Shown here in pieces: positions 1 through 8,681 of a stretch of 64,000 nt of DNA; the first letter of the stretch is position 1; each line of letters starts with the position of its first letter. The position numbers and the translations under genes were made by a program. The notes under the pieces were generated by a model. That model searched no databases and had not been told where the DNA came from. It worked only from the letters and a program-made list of their open reading frames with translations. This stretch comes from Caenimonas koreensis DSM 17982 (GTDB taxonomy: Bacteria > Pseudomonadota > Gammaproteobacteria > Burkholderiales > Burkholderiaceae_C): the NCBI RefSeq assembly GCF_009646335.1, contig NZ_WJBU01000005.1, positions 62,001 through 126,000 on the forward strand, in the 5' to 3' direction.

Positions 1-2
1 GT

Positions 3-914
3 TGCGATGTGAGTGTGGTGGCACGCGGTGCCACGCTTGCGGCGGTGAAGGCGAACGGCCTCTCACTCACACAGGCCGCGAGCAGCAAAACGCAGAACGT
101 GCGGGTGCGCGCCAGCGATACGCCCGCCGACTTAGGCGTGCAGGATGTCGTCGTCGTCGCGGTGAAGGCGCCTTCGATGGGCGAGGTCGCGAAGTCCATA
201 GCGCCGTTGATTGGCGCCGACACCATCGTGCTCACTGCCATGAACGGCGTGCCGTGGTGGTTTTTCGAAGGCTTTGGCGGCAAGTTCGAAGGGCATGCGC
301 TGCAGGCGGTTGACCCGGGCGGAAGCATCGCGAAGCAAGTGCCGGGCAAGCACATCATCGGCTGCGTGGTGCACGCGAGCTGCTCGCTCGACGCGCCTGG
401 GCATGTGCGGCAGCACTTCGGCAACAAGGTGATCATCGGCGAGCCGTCGGGCCAGAAGACGCAGCGTGCGCGCGCGTTGCAAGCGCTGCTTGAACGCTCG
501 GGGCTGGAGTCCGTGCTGTCGGATCAAATCCAGCGTGATGCGTGGTTCAAGCTGTGGGGCAACATGACGATGAACCCCATCAGCGCCATGACCGGAGCCA
601 CGACTGACCGCGTGCTCGACGATGAACTTGTTCGCGCCTTCATCGGCAAAGTCATGCTCGAAGCCAAAGAGATCGGCGCGCGCATCGGCATACCGATCGA
701 CCAGCAGCCTGAAGACCGGCACCAGGTCACGCGCAAGCTCGGCGCGTTCAAGACGTCGATGCTGCAAGACGTGGAAGCGGGTCGCGCTGTAGAGCTTGAT
801 GCGCTGGTGACGGTGGTGAAAGAACTGGGCGCACTGACGGATGTGCCGACGCCCTGGACAGACGCGCTGCTGGGCCTGGCGCGGCTGCATGCGCGGGTGC
901 GCGGGTTGTATTGA
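3..914 (+). CDS. 2-dehydropantoate 2-reductase, 5'-truncated by window edge
   Basis: Ketopantoate reductase family (PanE/ApbA), which reduces 2-dehydropantoate to pantoate with NADPH in the cytoplasm. The reading frame is open to the first base, so the N-terminal Rossmann GxGxxG turn lies outside the window; the visible part begins at the second beta strand (CDVSVVARG). Family features present are VKAPSMGEV and a conserved NG in TAMNGVPWWF after the cofactor domain, and a C-terminal helical domain with KLWGNMTMNPISAMTG, which holds the catalytic Lys and substrate Asn. Its TGA overlaps the ATG of the next gene (TGATG), so the two are probably translated together. Many Burkholderiales carry several ApbA-like paralogues of uncertain substrate, so the specific reaction is inferred from the family. 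Confidence 0.9.
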   Translation, partial: CDVSVVARGATLAAVKANGLSLTQAASSKTQNVRVRASDTPADLGVQDVVVVAVKAPSMGEVAKSIAPLIGADTIVLTAMNGVPWWFFEGFGGKFEGHALQAVDPGGSIAKQVPGKHIIGCVVHASCSLDAPGHVRQHFGNKVIIGEPSGQKTQRARALQALLERSGLESVLSDQIQRDAWFKLWGNMTMNPISAMTGATTDRVLDDELVRAFIGKVMLEAKEIGARIGIPIDQQPEDRHQVTRKLGAFKTSMLQDVEAGRAVELDALVTVVKELGALTDVPTPWTDALLGLARLHARVRGLY

Positions 915-1816
915 TGCCCGCCGGCAAAGCCATCAGCGGCGCAGCCTTCGCCACGCTCTTGCTCATCGCATTGATGATGGGGGCGAATCACGTCGCGGCG
1001 CGCGTCGCGTTCAACAACGGCGTCGATGTGGCCACGGCGGTGGTGTTCCGCAGCGCCGTCACGGCGACGGTGCTCGGTGTGCTGCTTGCATCGCAACGGG
1101 TGCGCGTCGCGTTCACCGCACGCCACAAGCGGATGCTGCCCGTGATCGGCTTGCTGATCGGTTTGCAGAGCTTGTGTCTCTACTCGGCGGTGGCGCGCTT
1201 GCCTGTGGCGCTTGCGCTGCTGGCGTTCAACACCTACCCGATCTGGACGGCTATCTGGTCGTTCGTGGTCTACCGGCGGCCACCCGAGCGCGCGCTGGTG
1301 ATCGCGATGCCGGTGATCCTTGCAGGGCTCGCACTCGCACTCGATGTATTCGGCGCGGCGTCGGGCCTCGGCGCAGCGGGTCAGTGGGCGCGCATCGGCG
1401 CGGGTGTCGGCTTTGCGCTGGCGGCGGCGGCAACGTTCGGTCTGGCGCTGGTGCTCACGCAACATGAGGCCGGCGATGTCGATGGGCGTGTTCGCACGGC
1501 CACCACGATGACGATGGCAGGCCTGGTGGCACTGCTCACTGTCGCGCTGCAAGGCGGCTTTCATTTGCCGGCTGCGCCTGCTGGATGGGGCGGGCTCGCA
1601 GCGCTCACGTTCCTCTATGGCACTGCCTTCACCATCATGTTCACCGTGCTGCCGCGGCTGGGAGTCGTGGGCAATTCAGCGATCATGAATGTGGAGCCCG
1701 TGTTCGCGCTGGCGCTGGGCTGGCTGGTGCTGGGGCAGACCATTGCGCCGATCCAGGTCGGCGGCGCATTGATTGTTGTGGGCGCTGTGATGGCGCTGGG
1801 GTTGCGCCGGCGGTGA
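914..1816 (+). CDS. EamA/DMT-family transporter
   Basis: About 300 residues with ten hydrophobic segments arranged as two five-helix EamA repeats, the standard drug/metabolite exporter fold of the inner membrane. The second repeat ends in NSAIMNVEPVFALALGWLVLGQ, a hallmark of the family. Substrate is unknown. The ATG overlaps the stop of the reductase gene upstream. An in-frame TTG three bases earlier is ignored in favour of the overlapping ATG. It is one of three EamA transporters in this window (also 5090 and 55841), which are not close copies of each other. Confidence 0.88.
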   Translation: MPAGKAISGAAFATLLLIALMMGANHVAARVAFNNGVDVATAVVFRSAVTATVLGVLLASQRVRVAFTARHKRMLPVIGLLIGLQSLCLYSAVARLPVALALLAFNTYPIWTAIWSFVVYRRPPERALVIAMPVILAGLALALDVFGAASGLGAAGQWARIGAGVGFALAAAATFGLALVLTQHEAGDVDGRVRTATTMTMAGLVALLTVALQGGFHLPAAPAGWGGLAALTFLYGTAFTIMFTVLPRLGVVGNSAIMNVEPVFALALGWLVLGQTIAPIQVGGALIVVGAVMALGLRRR

Positions 1817-1818
1817 CG

Positions 1819-2616
1819 CTATCGTGACGCGCGAATCATGTGGATGGCTTGCGGCAGTGAGTTCGCGGCAGGGATGAAGTAGTCAATTGCGCCGCCAAGT
1901 AGCACCGCGCACGCTACCGCGCCCAGCAGCGGTTTCCACGTCAGCCGCACCACCGCCGACAACCAACCCTCACGAACCACTCGCATGGCAGTCCGCGCAG
2001 ACACGTAGCTGAACGCGATTTCGACCGCCGCCGTCAGAAGCGCCTCCCAGCCGAAGTAGAGCATCAACAATGAGCCTGCTCCAAAGATGAGGGCCAAGCC
2101 AATGAGGAAGACCGCGACGACCGGAACCACCACAACGGCGCCCTCCTCTGACCCGGCTGCGATTTCCACGGCGCCCTGAGCCACGCCGCCCACAAAATCA
2201 CCGCCGCCCGCCGAGAAATCTCCCGTGGCGCCACCCCCGGCGAAGTCACCTCCTCCACCCGCGTGCATGCCGGGCAGGTCGACCGCACTGAGATCAGGGC
2301 CGGACGGCGAGTGGCTGATCCCTGGTCCATCGAGTCCTGAGATGTCGAGGCTGCTTCGATCCACCAGTGCTCCAGCCCACCACCGAAGTACCAGCAAATA
2401 GAACAAATATCCAATGCCAAGCGTCAAGAGATAGCGCAGCGCGAGCGAATGCAGGCCCGCCATCATCTGCAGATGCGCCGCACCCCACATCAGCCCCAAC
2501 ACGGCAAGGCCAATGAGCCAGCCATACATCCACAGAGGGTGTCTTGCGCGAAGGTGTTGCTCGATGCCGCGCTCCCACAATCGGACCGAGCGCCAGTCCG
2601 ACACTTGGGATTTCAT
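1819..2616 (-). CDS. Hypothetical membrane protein with Gly-rich middle, coupled to alr
   Basis: I do not recognise this 265-residue protein. The N-terminal third has two hydrophobic segments (about residues 30-50 and 60-80). It is followed by an acidic and Gly-rich linker (about 95-155, with [10 protein letters not shown]-type runs), then two or three more hydrophobic segments and a basic tail. The ATG at 2616 overlaps the alr stop in an ATGA arrangement, which favours this start over an upstream in-frame ATG at 2655 that would lie inside alr. Translational coupling suggests co-expression with alanine racemase, but no enzymatic motif is visible. The Gly-rich linker could be flexible or extracytoplasmic. 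Confidence 0.7.
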   Translation of the reverse strand: MKSQVSDWRSVRLWERGIEQHLRARHPLWMYGWLIGLAVLGLMWGAAHLQMMAGLHSLALRYLLTLGIGYLFYLLVLRWWAGALVDRSSLDISGLDGPGISHSPSGPDLSAVDLPGMHAGGGGDFAGGGATGDFSAGGGDFVGGVAQGAVEIAAGSEEGAVVVVPVVAVFLIGLALIFGAGSLLMLYFGWEALLTAAVEIAFSYVSARTAMRVVREGWLSAVVRLTWKPLLGAVACAVLLGGAIDYFIPAANSLPQAIHMIRASR

Positions 2617-3710
2617 GCCATTGCAGCAAACGGCACCCGTGGTGCCACGGCACACATCAACTCATAACCCACGGTGCCGGCTGCGCGCGCGACTTCGTCA
2701 ATGGCCAGCAGTGCGCCGTTCGACGCGCGCCCCCACAGCGTGACTTCAGAGCCGATGTGCGCATGCGGCATGTCCGTGATGTCCACCGTGAGCATGTCCA
2801 TGCTCACACGGCCGACGAGCCGCGTGCGAACGCCATCCACAAGAATCGGCGTGCCCGTCGAGCAGTGACGCGGATACCCATCCGCGTAGCCGCACGCCAC
2901 GATGCCGATGCGCAGCGGCACATCGGCCTTGAAGCTGGAGCCATAGCCCACCGTGTCGCCGGGTTGCAATTGCTGCACGCCAATGATGCGTGACGCGAGC
3001 GTCATCACCGGCTGCAGGCCCCAGTGCGCGATGTCGTGATCCGGAAAGTCCGGCGCGCTGCCGTACACGGCGATGCCAGGGCGGATCCAGTCGCCGCGCA
3101 CCACGGCGTCCTGGCCAAAGCGCAAGCTCGCGGCGCTGTTGGCCAGCGAGCGCTCGCCCGGCAGGTCATGGGTGATGTCCTCAAACACCTTCACCTGGTG
3201 CGCAATGCCACGCGCGCCGTCGGCATCGCTGAAGTGCGTCATCAATGAAATCTCATCGACTTGCGGCAACGCATCGAGCCGCGTCCATGCGGCGCGATAG
3301 CGTTGCGGCGCGAAGCCCAGGCGGTTCATGCCTGAGTTCATTTTCAGGAACACGCGATGTGGCTGCTGCGTCTTGTGCGTAGCGAGCATGTCGATCTGCT
3401 CATTGCAATGCACCGCGTGCCACAGGTTCAGGCGCGAGCACAGCTCCAGGTCGCGCGCTTCGAACACGCCTTCGAGCAGCAGGATGGGCCCGCGCCAGCC
3501 GAGTGCGCGCACGCGTTGCGCTTCAGCCAGGTCGAGCAGTGCGAACCCATCAGCTGCGCGCAATGATTCATACACGCGCTCGATGCCATGCCCGTAGGCG
3601 TTCGCCTTGACCACGCCCCAGACCTTCGCGTCAGGCGCTGCAAGCCGCACGCGCGCAAGGTTATTGGTGATGGCTTGTGGATCAATCGTGGCCAGGATAG
3701 GACGGGGCAT
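2613..3710 (-). CDS. alr: Alanine racemase
   Basis: PLP enzyme that interconverts L- and D-alanine for peptidoglycan synthesis. The 365-residue length is normal. The PLP-binding lysine is K35 in [10 protein letters not shown]. The catalytic tyrosine lies in CGYADGYPR in the C-terminal beta domain, and [12 protein letters not shown] is also conserved. The gene diverges from lplT, with about 100 bp between them holding both promoters, and its stop overlaps the start of a membrane-protein gene. The catabolic dadA gene is far away (47.7 kb), so this is more likely the biosynthetic racemase than the dadAX-linked one, although that is not proven. Confidence 0.96.
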   Translation of the reverse strand: MPRPILATIDPQAITNNLARVRLAAPDAKVWGVVKANAYGHGIERVYESLRAADGFALLDLAEAQRVRALGWRGPILLLEGVFEARDLELCSRLNLWHAVHCNEQIDMLATHKTQQPHRVFLKMNSGMNRLGFAPQRYRAAWTRLDALPQVDEISLMTHFSDADGARGIAHQVKVFEDITHDLPGERSLANSAASLRFGQDAVVRGDWIRPGIAVYGSAPDFPDHDIAHWGLQPVMTLASRIIGVQQLQPGDTVGYGSSFKADVPLRIGIVACGYADGYPRHCSTGTPILVDGVRTRLVGRVSMDMLTVDITDMPHAHIGSEVTLWGRASNGALLAIDEVARAAGTVGYELMCAVAPRVPFAAMA

Positions 3711-3813
3711 TGCGGGATTCTGTCATTACCCCGCGTGATATAAACCTTTGATCCGTTGGAGACAGCCTCAAAAACACCGCCCATCAGTGCTACTGATGCG
3801 GCCACGCATGCAC

Positions 3814-5097
3814 ATGAAGCGCGGTTTCTACACCCTGATGTCGGCCCAGTTCTTTTCGTCGCTGGCCGACCAGGCGCTTTTCGTTGCCGCGGTCGAATTG
3901 ATCAAGGGCAATGGCGGCGCCGAATGGCAGCGCGCCGCGTTGGTGCCGATCTTCGCGTTGTTTTACGTGGTGCTCGCGCCATGGCTGGGTGCGTTCGCCG
4001 ATGCCTACCCCAAGCGCGTGGTCATGTTTGCCAGCAACGCGATCAAGGTGGCGGGCTGCCTGCTCATGCTGTTCGGCCTGCACCCGCTCGCCGCCTATGC
4101 CGTGGTCGGCTTGGGCGCTGCTGCGTACTCGCCCGCCAAGTACGGCATCCTCACTGAAATGCTGCCGTCGTCGCAGCTCGTGAAGGCCAATGGCTGGATC
4201 GAAGGCCTGACGATCGCGTCGATCATCCTGGGCATTTTGTTGGGCGGGCAACTGGTGGGACACATGTTGTCGAGCCGCATGCTGGCGTTCGACTTCCCCT
4301 TCATCGAGACCAGCGTCGACACAGCGCCTGAAGCGGCGATCTCGGTGCTGATCTTCATTTATGCACTGGCCGCGTGGTTCAACACGCGCATCCCGTTGAC
4401 GGGCGTCGAGATGCGGCCCATCCCGAAGAACCCGCTGGAGCTCGTGCCCGATTTCTGGATGTGCAACTCACGCCTGTGGCGCGACAAGCTCGGCCAGATC
4501 TCGCTGGCCACCACCACGCTCTTCTGGGGCGTGAGCGGCAACCTGCGCTACATCATCCTGGCATGGAGCGCGGCAGCGCTGGGCTACAGCACCACGCAGG
4601 CGTCGTCGCTTGGCGGCGTGGTGGCCATCGGCACTGCTGTCGGCGCGGTGATTGCGTCGATGCGGATGCGGCTGGATTCAGCCACCAAAGTGATTCCGAT
4701 GGGCATCCTGATGGGCGTGCTGATCATCGTGATGGTCTTCATCAACAACGTATGGGTGGCGGTGCCCTTCCTGATCCTGATGGGCGGCCTGGGCGGCTTC
4801 CTGGTCGTGCCGATGAACGCATTGCTGCAGCACCGCGGCCACAACCTGATGGGCGCCGGCCGCTCAATCGCCGTGCAGAACTTCAACGAGCAAGCGTGCA
4901 TCCTGGGCCTGGGCGCTTTCTACAGCCTCTCCACGGGCTTTGGCCTGTCGGCGTTCGGCGCGATCTTCGCGTTCGGCGCGCTGGTGGCCGGCGTGATGGC
5001 GCTCATCAGGCACTGGCACCTGTACAACCTGAAAAACCACCCCGAAGAAGTCGAGCACCTGATGAAGGTGGCGCGCCACGACACCCCGCATGGTTGA
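3814..5097 (+). CDS. lplT: Lysophospholipid transporter LplT (MFS)
   Basis: MFS protein of about 427 residues that flips lysophospholipids across the inner membrane for re-acylation. The opening FYTLMSAQFFSSLADQALF is characteristic of LplT, as is the long row of about twelve membrane segments with LGAFADAYPKRVVMF after helix 2. I place the start at ATG 3814 because family members begin with MKRGFYTL; in-frame ATGs at 3796 and 3808 and a longer extension to 3748 are possible. The usual acyltransferase partner (Aas) is not adjacent. The last eight bases overlap the start of the following EamA gene. Confidence 0.9.
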   Translation: MKRGFYTLMSAQFFSSLADQALFVAAVELIKGNGGAEWQRAALVPIFALFYVVLAPWLGAFADAYPKRVVMFASNAIKVAGCLLMLFGLHPLAAYAVVGLGAAAYSPAKYGILTEMLPSSQLVKANGWIEGLTIASIILGILLGGQLVGHMLSSRMLAFDFPFIETSVDTAPEAAISVLIFIYALAAWFNTRIPLTGVEMRPIPKNPLELVPDFWMCNSRLWRDKLGQISLATTTLFWGVSGNLRYIILAWSAAALGYSTTQASSLGGVVAIGTAVGAVIASMRMRLDSATKVIPMGILMGVLIIVMVFINNVWVAVPFLILMGGLGGFLVVPMNALLQHRGHNLMGAGRSIAVQNFNEQACILGLGAFYSLSTGFGLSAFGAIFAFGALVAGVMALIRHWHLYNLKNHPEEVEHLMKVARHDTPHG

Positions 5098-5998
5098 CGC
5101 ATCGAGCGGCCGCGCGCCGCCGGCTGCCGTGTTCGCCCTGATGCTCAATGCATTCGTGTGGGGCGTGTCATGGTGGCCTTTCCGTGTGCTGCACGAGCGC
5201 GGCCTGCATCCGCTGTGGGCCACTGCACTCATCTACGTCGTGTCGCTGGTCTTGCTGCTGGCCGTGCGCCCGCGGGCCTGGCGCAGCTTTGCGAACGAGC
5301 CGTTGCTGTGGGTGCTGGCGCTTGCCGCGGGCCTGACGAACGTCGGCTTCAACTGGGCCGTGACAGTGGGCGACGTGGTGCGCGTGGTGCTGCTGTTCTA
5401 CCTGATGCCGGCGTGGAGCGTGATCCTCGCGTGGCCCTTGCTCGGCGAGCGGCCCACATCCATGTCACTCGTGCGGCTGGTGCTGGCGATGGCAGGCGTC
5501 ATCGTCGTGCTGAAGCGGCCCGATGTGCAATGGCCGGTGCCGGAAAGCATTGCCGACTGGCTCGCGATTGCGGGCGGCTTCAGCTTCGCGCTCACCAATA
5601 TCCTGCTGCGCAAGATGAAGGGCGTTGACGCGCCTTCGCGCATCCTGGCGATGTTCGGCGGTGGTGCGGTGAGCGCGGCAGTCGCAGGGCTGGTCGCCCT
5701 CGCGCTCGGCCTGATCGCAGCGCCGCCCGCGCCAAGCTTCGGCTGGGTGGGCGTGGGCATTGCGCTGAGCCTGGGCTTCCTGGCGAGCAACATTGCGCTG
5801 CAGTACGGCGCGTCCCGCGTCAACGCACACACGGGCGCGCTCATCATGCTGAGCGAAGTGGTGTTCGCGAGCGTGTCGTCCGTGGCGCTCGGCGCCGCAG
5901 AGATGGCAACACGCACCTGGATTGGCGGCGCGATGATTCTGTCGGCAGCCCTGTGGTCGGCGTGGTCTCCCGCGCCAGCGAAGGCTGCCGCACAATAG
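5090..5998 (+). CDS. EamA/DMT-family transporter
   Basis: 302 residues with ten predicted membrane segments in two EamA repeats (first around residues 15-145, second around 155-290). FALMLNAFVWGVSWWPFR near the N terminus and NAHTGALIMLSEVVFASVSS in the second repeat fit the family. The ATG lies inside the last codons of lplT (8-bp overlap), so the two membrane proteins are probably one transcription unit. Substrate cannot be told from sequence. Confidence 0.88.
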   Translation: MVDASSGRAPPAAVFALMLNAFVWGVSWWPFRVLHERGLHPLWATALIYVVSLVLLLAVRPRAWRSFANEPLLWVLALAAGLTNVGFNWAVTVGDVVRVVLLFYLMPAWSVILAWPLLGERPTSMSLVRLVLAMAGVIVVLKRPDVQWPVPESIADWLAIAGGFSFALTNILLRKMKGVDAPSRILAMFGGGAVSAAVAGLVALALGLIAAPPAPSFGWVGVGIALSLGFLASNIALQYGASRVNAHTGALIMLSEVVFASVSSVALGAAEMATRTWIGGAMILSAALWSAWSPAPAKAAAQ

Positions 5999-6024
5999 CC
6001 AGCTTCATTGTTCGCGAGCTCTCC

Positions 6025-6507
6025 ATGACCACCATCTACGACTTTGAAGCGACTGGCATCGACGGCAAACCCGTATCGCTGGCGAAATTCAAGGGCAAGC
6101 CGCTGCTCATCGTCAACACGGCCAGCGCATGCGGCTACACGCCGCAGTTCGCCGGGCTGGAAGAGCTGCACAAGACGTATGGCAGCAAAGGGCTCGTGGT
6201 GCTGGGGTTTCCGTGCAACCAGTTCGGCTCGCAAGACCCCGGCTCCAACGATGAGATCTCGTCGTTCTGCCAGGTCAATTACGGCGTGACGTTCCCCATG
6301 ATGTCGAAGATCGACGTGAACGGCGACACGGCAGCGCCGCTTTACAAGTGGCTCTGCGCGCAAGCGCCAGGCTTGCTCGGCAGCAAGTCGATCAAGTGGA
6401 ACTTCACGAAGTTTCTCGTCGGCAAGGATGGCCAGGTGATCAAGCGCTATGCACCGGCGGATGCACCTGCCTCGCTGGCGAAGGATATCGAGGCGGCACT
6501 GGCTTGA
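6025..6507 (+). CDS. Glutathione peroxidase family protein
   Basis: 160-residue thiol peroxidase of the GPx/BtuE family, which reduces peroxides in the cytoplasm or periplasm with glutathione or thioredoxin. The peroxidatic cysteine is C36 in NTASACGYTPQ, so this is a Cys form rather than a selenocysteine form. The conserved Gln motif is in GFPCNQFGSQDPG and the conserved Trp-Asn in IKWNFTKFLV. The start at 6025 (MTTIYDFEA) matches the normal family N terminus. The last 68 bp overlap tail-to-tail with the acyltransferase gene on the other strand. Confidence 0.93.
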   Translation: MTTIYDFEATGIDGKPVSLAKFKGKPLLIVNTASACGYTPQFAGLEELHKTYGSKGLVVLGFPCNQFGSQDPGSNDEISSFCQVNYGVTFPMMSKIDVNGDTAAPLYKWLCAQAPGLLGSKSIKWNFTKFLVGKDGQVIKRYAPADAPASLAKDIEAALA

Positions 6508-7636
6508 GGCCGAACAGCGGGCGCAGCCATCGCGCCCGCTGCACCAGCGCCGTGGTGGCCCAGCAGCCGCACACCGTGCCTGCCACCAGCAACACTGGCT
6601 CCACGACAGGCCCGAGCGCCAGCGGCGCGAGCCACACCACCAGCACGATGATCACCGTCTGGTGCAGCACGTACCACGGATAGACGCTCTCGTTGGCCCA
6701 CGCGAGCCAGGGCCACGGTCGGTTGAGGCTCGCGTGCGCCCAGCCCAGCACGGCAACCACCGTGATCCACAGATACGCCTGGGCAACGACGCGAACGAAT
6801 GCGCGCGCTGGGCCGCTCGGCACCGTGGCCACGAGCGCGAGCACAGCCACCATGAGTGCGAGTGACGCCGCCAGCGTGCGATAGCGCAGCCGCTTCATTT
6901 CATTCCAGAGGCCCGCGTCCACGCCCATCCACCAGCCGTAGAGAAACAGCGTGAAGTACGCCGCGTGCAGCCACCAGTCATGAATCAGGTCGCGCGTGGG
7001 CGGAAAGCCTGGCGCGAGCGTCAGCGCGTAGACGGCAAGGGGCAACATCGGCAGCAGCACCAGTCGGGCACCGCGCAGGCCAACGAATGCTTGCCGCAAG
7101 CCTTGGCCCCACTTCGAATCGAGCAGCGGCAGTGCCAGCACGAGCACCGCCGTGTAGAGCCACAGGTAGGCCAGGTACCAGAGATGGTTCCAGGTGATGC
7201 GTGCTTCCCAGCCGTCGAACGCGCCGGCGGGCCATGCAGAGAACGCGTAGTAGCGCAGCAGGAAGTCGCCCAAGCCGGGCGCGACCAGGCCGTTGGCCAC
7301 ACCTTGCGCATACGGCTGGAAGGGCACGACCACCGCCATGCCAAAGGCCAGCGGCAGCAGCAGGCGCTTGCTGCGTTCACGCAGCATCCGGCCGCGTTCA
7401 CGCAGCACCGCACTGCGCCCTCCCCGCATGAAGCCCAGTGCCAGCCCGGAAATCAGGAACACCAGGTCCATGCGCCACAGGTTGAGCGCGCGCATCGGCC
7501 ACTGCAACCACTGCGCGTCGTGCGGGCTTTTCAGGTGCCAGTGCCAGCCGGCCACGTAGTACATGCCCACGTGGTAGATGATGACGAGTGCAAATGCCAG
7601 TGCGCGCAGCGCGTCGATGTCGTGTCGGCGGTTCAT
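6440..7636 (-). CDS. Acyltransferase family membrane protein (acyltransferase 3 / OpgC-like)
   Basis: 398-residue protein with about ten membrane segments. DIDALRALAFALVIIYHVGMYY at the N terminus carries the acyltransferase-3 signature in which the His is the proposed catalytic residue; RMDLVFLISGLALGF follows. These integral inner-membrane enzymes move acyl groups onto glycans or other surface molecules; the acceptor here is unknown. The C-terminal tail after GLKPVPP is encoded antisense to the end of the glutathione peroxidase gene. The gene is divergent from a membrane-bound LytTR regulator with a 143-bp intergenic region containing a LytTR-like direct repeat, so the regulator probably controls it. 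Confidence 0.88.
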   Translation of the reverse strand: MNRRHDIDALRALAFALVIIYHVGMYYVAGWHWHLKSPHDAQWLQWPMRALNLWRMDLVFLISGLALGFMRGGRSAVLRERGRMLRERSKRLLLPLAFGMAVVVPFQPYAQGVANGLVAPGLGDFLLRYYAFSAWPAGAFDGWEARITWNHLWYLAYLWLYTAVLVLALPLLDSKWGQGLRQAFVGLRGARLVLLPMLPLAVYALTLAPGFPPTRDLIHDWWLHAAYFTLFLYGWWMGVDAGLWNEMKRLRYRTLAASLALMVAVLALVATVPSGPARAFVRVVAQAYLWITVVAVLGWAHASLNRPWPWLAWANESVYPWYVLHQTVIIVLVVWLAPLALGPVVEPVLLVAGTVCGCWATTALVQRARWLRPLFGLKPVPPRYPSPARQVHPPVHSA

Positions 7637-7697
7637 CGGTGTTCTCTTGGGTCAGGACGGCGATGATCGATACGCGCAGGGCAGCGGCGGTCAACTA

Positions 7698-7727
7698 TGG
7701 GACGAGCCGACGGCAGTTTGGGACGAG
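7698..7727. promoter_or_regulatory. Direct repeat TGGGACGAG x2 spaced 21 bp, putative LytTR operator
   Basis: TGGGACGAG occurs at 7698-7706 and again at 7719-7727, exactly 21 bp apart start to start, which is two helical turns. LytTR-domain regulators characteristically bind two 9-bp direct repeats separated by about 12 bp. The site sits between the acyltransferase gene (minus, start 7636) and the LytTR gene (plus, start 7780), so it could serve both. The spacing and identity are seen; the assignment to LytTR is inference. Confidence 0.6.
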
Positions 7728-7779
7728 CGGTGGCCGTGCAGTGACGAAAAACCTGTTGCCGGCCCTAGACTTGTCGGCC

Positions 7780-8658
7780 ATGGACGACCCGACGATGGCC
7801 CTGTTGCGCCGCTACCAGCCCTGGCGGCGCTTTGCCGAAGTCGCCTTCTGGGCGGTGGTGCTCGGCGCGCAGGTCGTCTTCAACAGCACTGTGACCTGGA
7901 TCGACCTGGGCCGCGGCGTCAACGGACATGCCTTCTGGGAGCCGTGGGCGTGGGAGATCACGAGCAACCTCGCCGTCGGGCTGCTGATTCCGTGCATCGT
8001 CGCTTTCGAGCGCCGCTTCCCGCTGCGGCTGGCCACCGCGCCGCGCAACGTGGGCGCACACGTGCTGGGCAGCCTCCTGTTTTGCCTGGCGCATGTGGCG
8101 GTGACCCAGGCCTTGCGCTACGTCGCATACAGCTTGATGGGCGCACCTTTCCCCGTACCCGGCAGGCTGCTCACACTGGCCTACGAATATCTCAAGGACG
8201 TGCGCAGCTACGTGCTGATCCTGATCGCCCTGTTCAGCTATCGCTTCGTGCTGCTGCGGCTGCAGGGCGAAGCGCGCGTGCTGGACGCGCCGGAATCACC
8301 CCAGGGCGATCCGCCGCCGGCGCCCGCCTCGCGGCCCGAGCGGTTTCTGGTGCGCAAGCTGCGCCGCGAATTCCTCATTGCCGCCGCCGACATCGACTGG
8401 CTGCAGGCGCAGGGCAACTACATCGGCCTGCGCGTGAACGGGCACGACTACCTGCTTCGCTCGACGCTCTCGGATTTTCTGGGTCAGCTCGATCCGGCGA
8501 GGTTCGTGCGCGTGCACCGCAGCTACGCCGTCAACCTGGACCGCATCGCCGAAATCGAACCCGTCGATTCGGGCGATGCCAGGCTGCAGATGAAGGACGG
8601 CAGCGTGGTGCCGTGCAGCAGGCGGTATCGCGACGCGCTGGGCGCCGCGGCCGGCTAG
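7780..8658 (+). CDS. Membrane-anchored LytTR-family transcriptional regulator
   Basis: 292 residues. Four hydrophobic segments occupy about residues 15-155 (for example NLAVGLLIPCIVAF and SYVLILIALFSYRFVLL), followed by a Pro-rich linker and a C-terminal LytTR DNA-binding domain from about residue 190 (FLVRKLRREFLIAAADIDWL to VPCSRRYRDAL, including FVRVHRSYAVNLDRI, the hallmark of the domain). There is no receiver domain, so it is a one-component membrane-bound regulator. ATG 7780 is chosen because upstream in-frame starts would run through the direct-repeat operator. It is divergent from the acyltransferase gene and probably regulates that gene and itself. Confidence 0.85.
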   Translation: MDDPTMALLRRYQPWRRFAEVAFWAVVLGAQVVFNSTVTWIDLGRGVNGHAFWEPWAWEITSNLAVGLLIPCIVAFERRFPLRLATAPRNVGAHVLGSLLFCLAHVAVTQALRYVAYSLMGAPFPVPGRLLTLAYEYLKDVRSYVLILIALFSYRFVLLRLQGEARVLDAPESPQGDPPPAPASRPERFLVRKLRREFLIAAADIDWLQAQGNYIGLRVNGHDYLLRSTLSDFLGQLDPARFVRVHRSYAVNLDRIAEIEPVDSGDARLQMKDGSVVPCSRRYRDALGAAAG

Positions 8659-8681
8659 CGCGGCGCGAGGGCCTGTTAACA

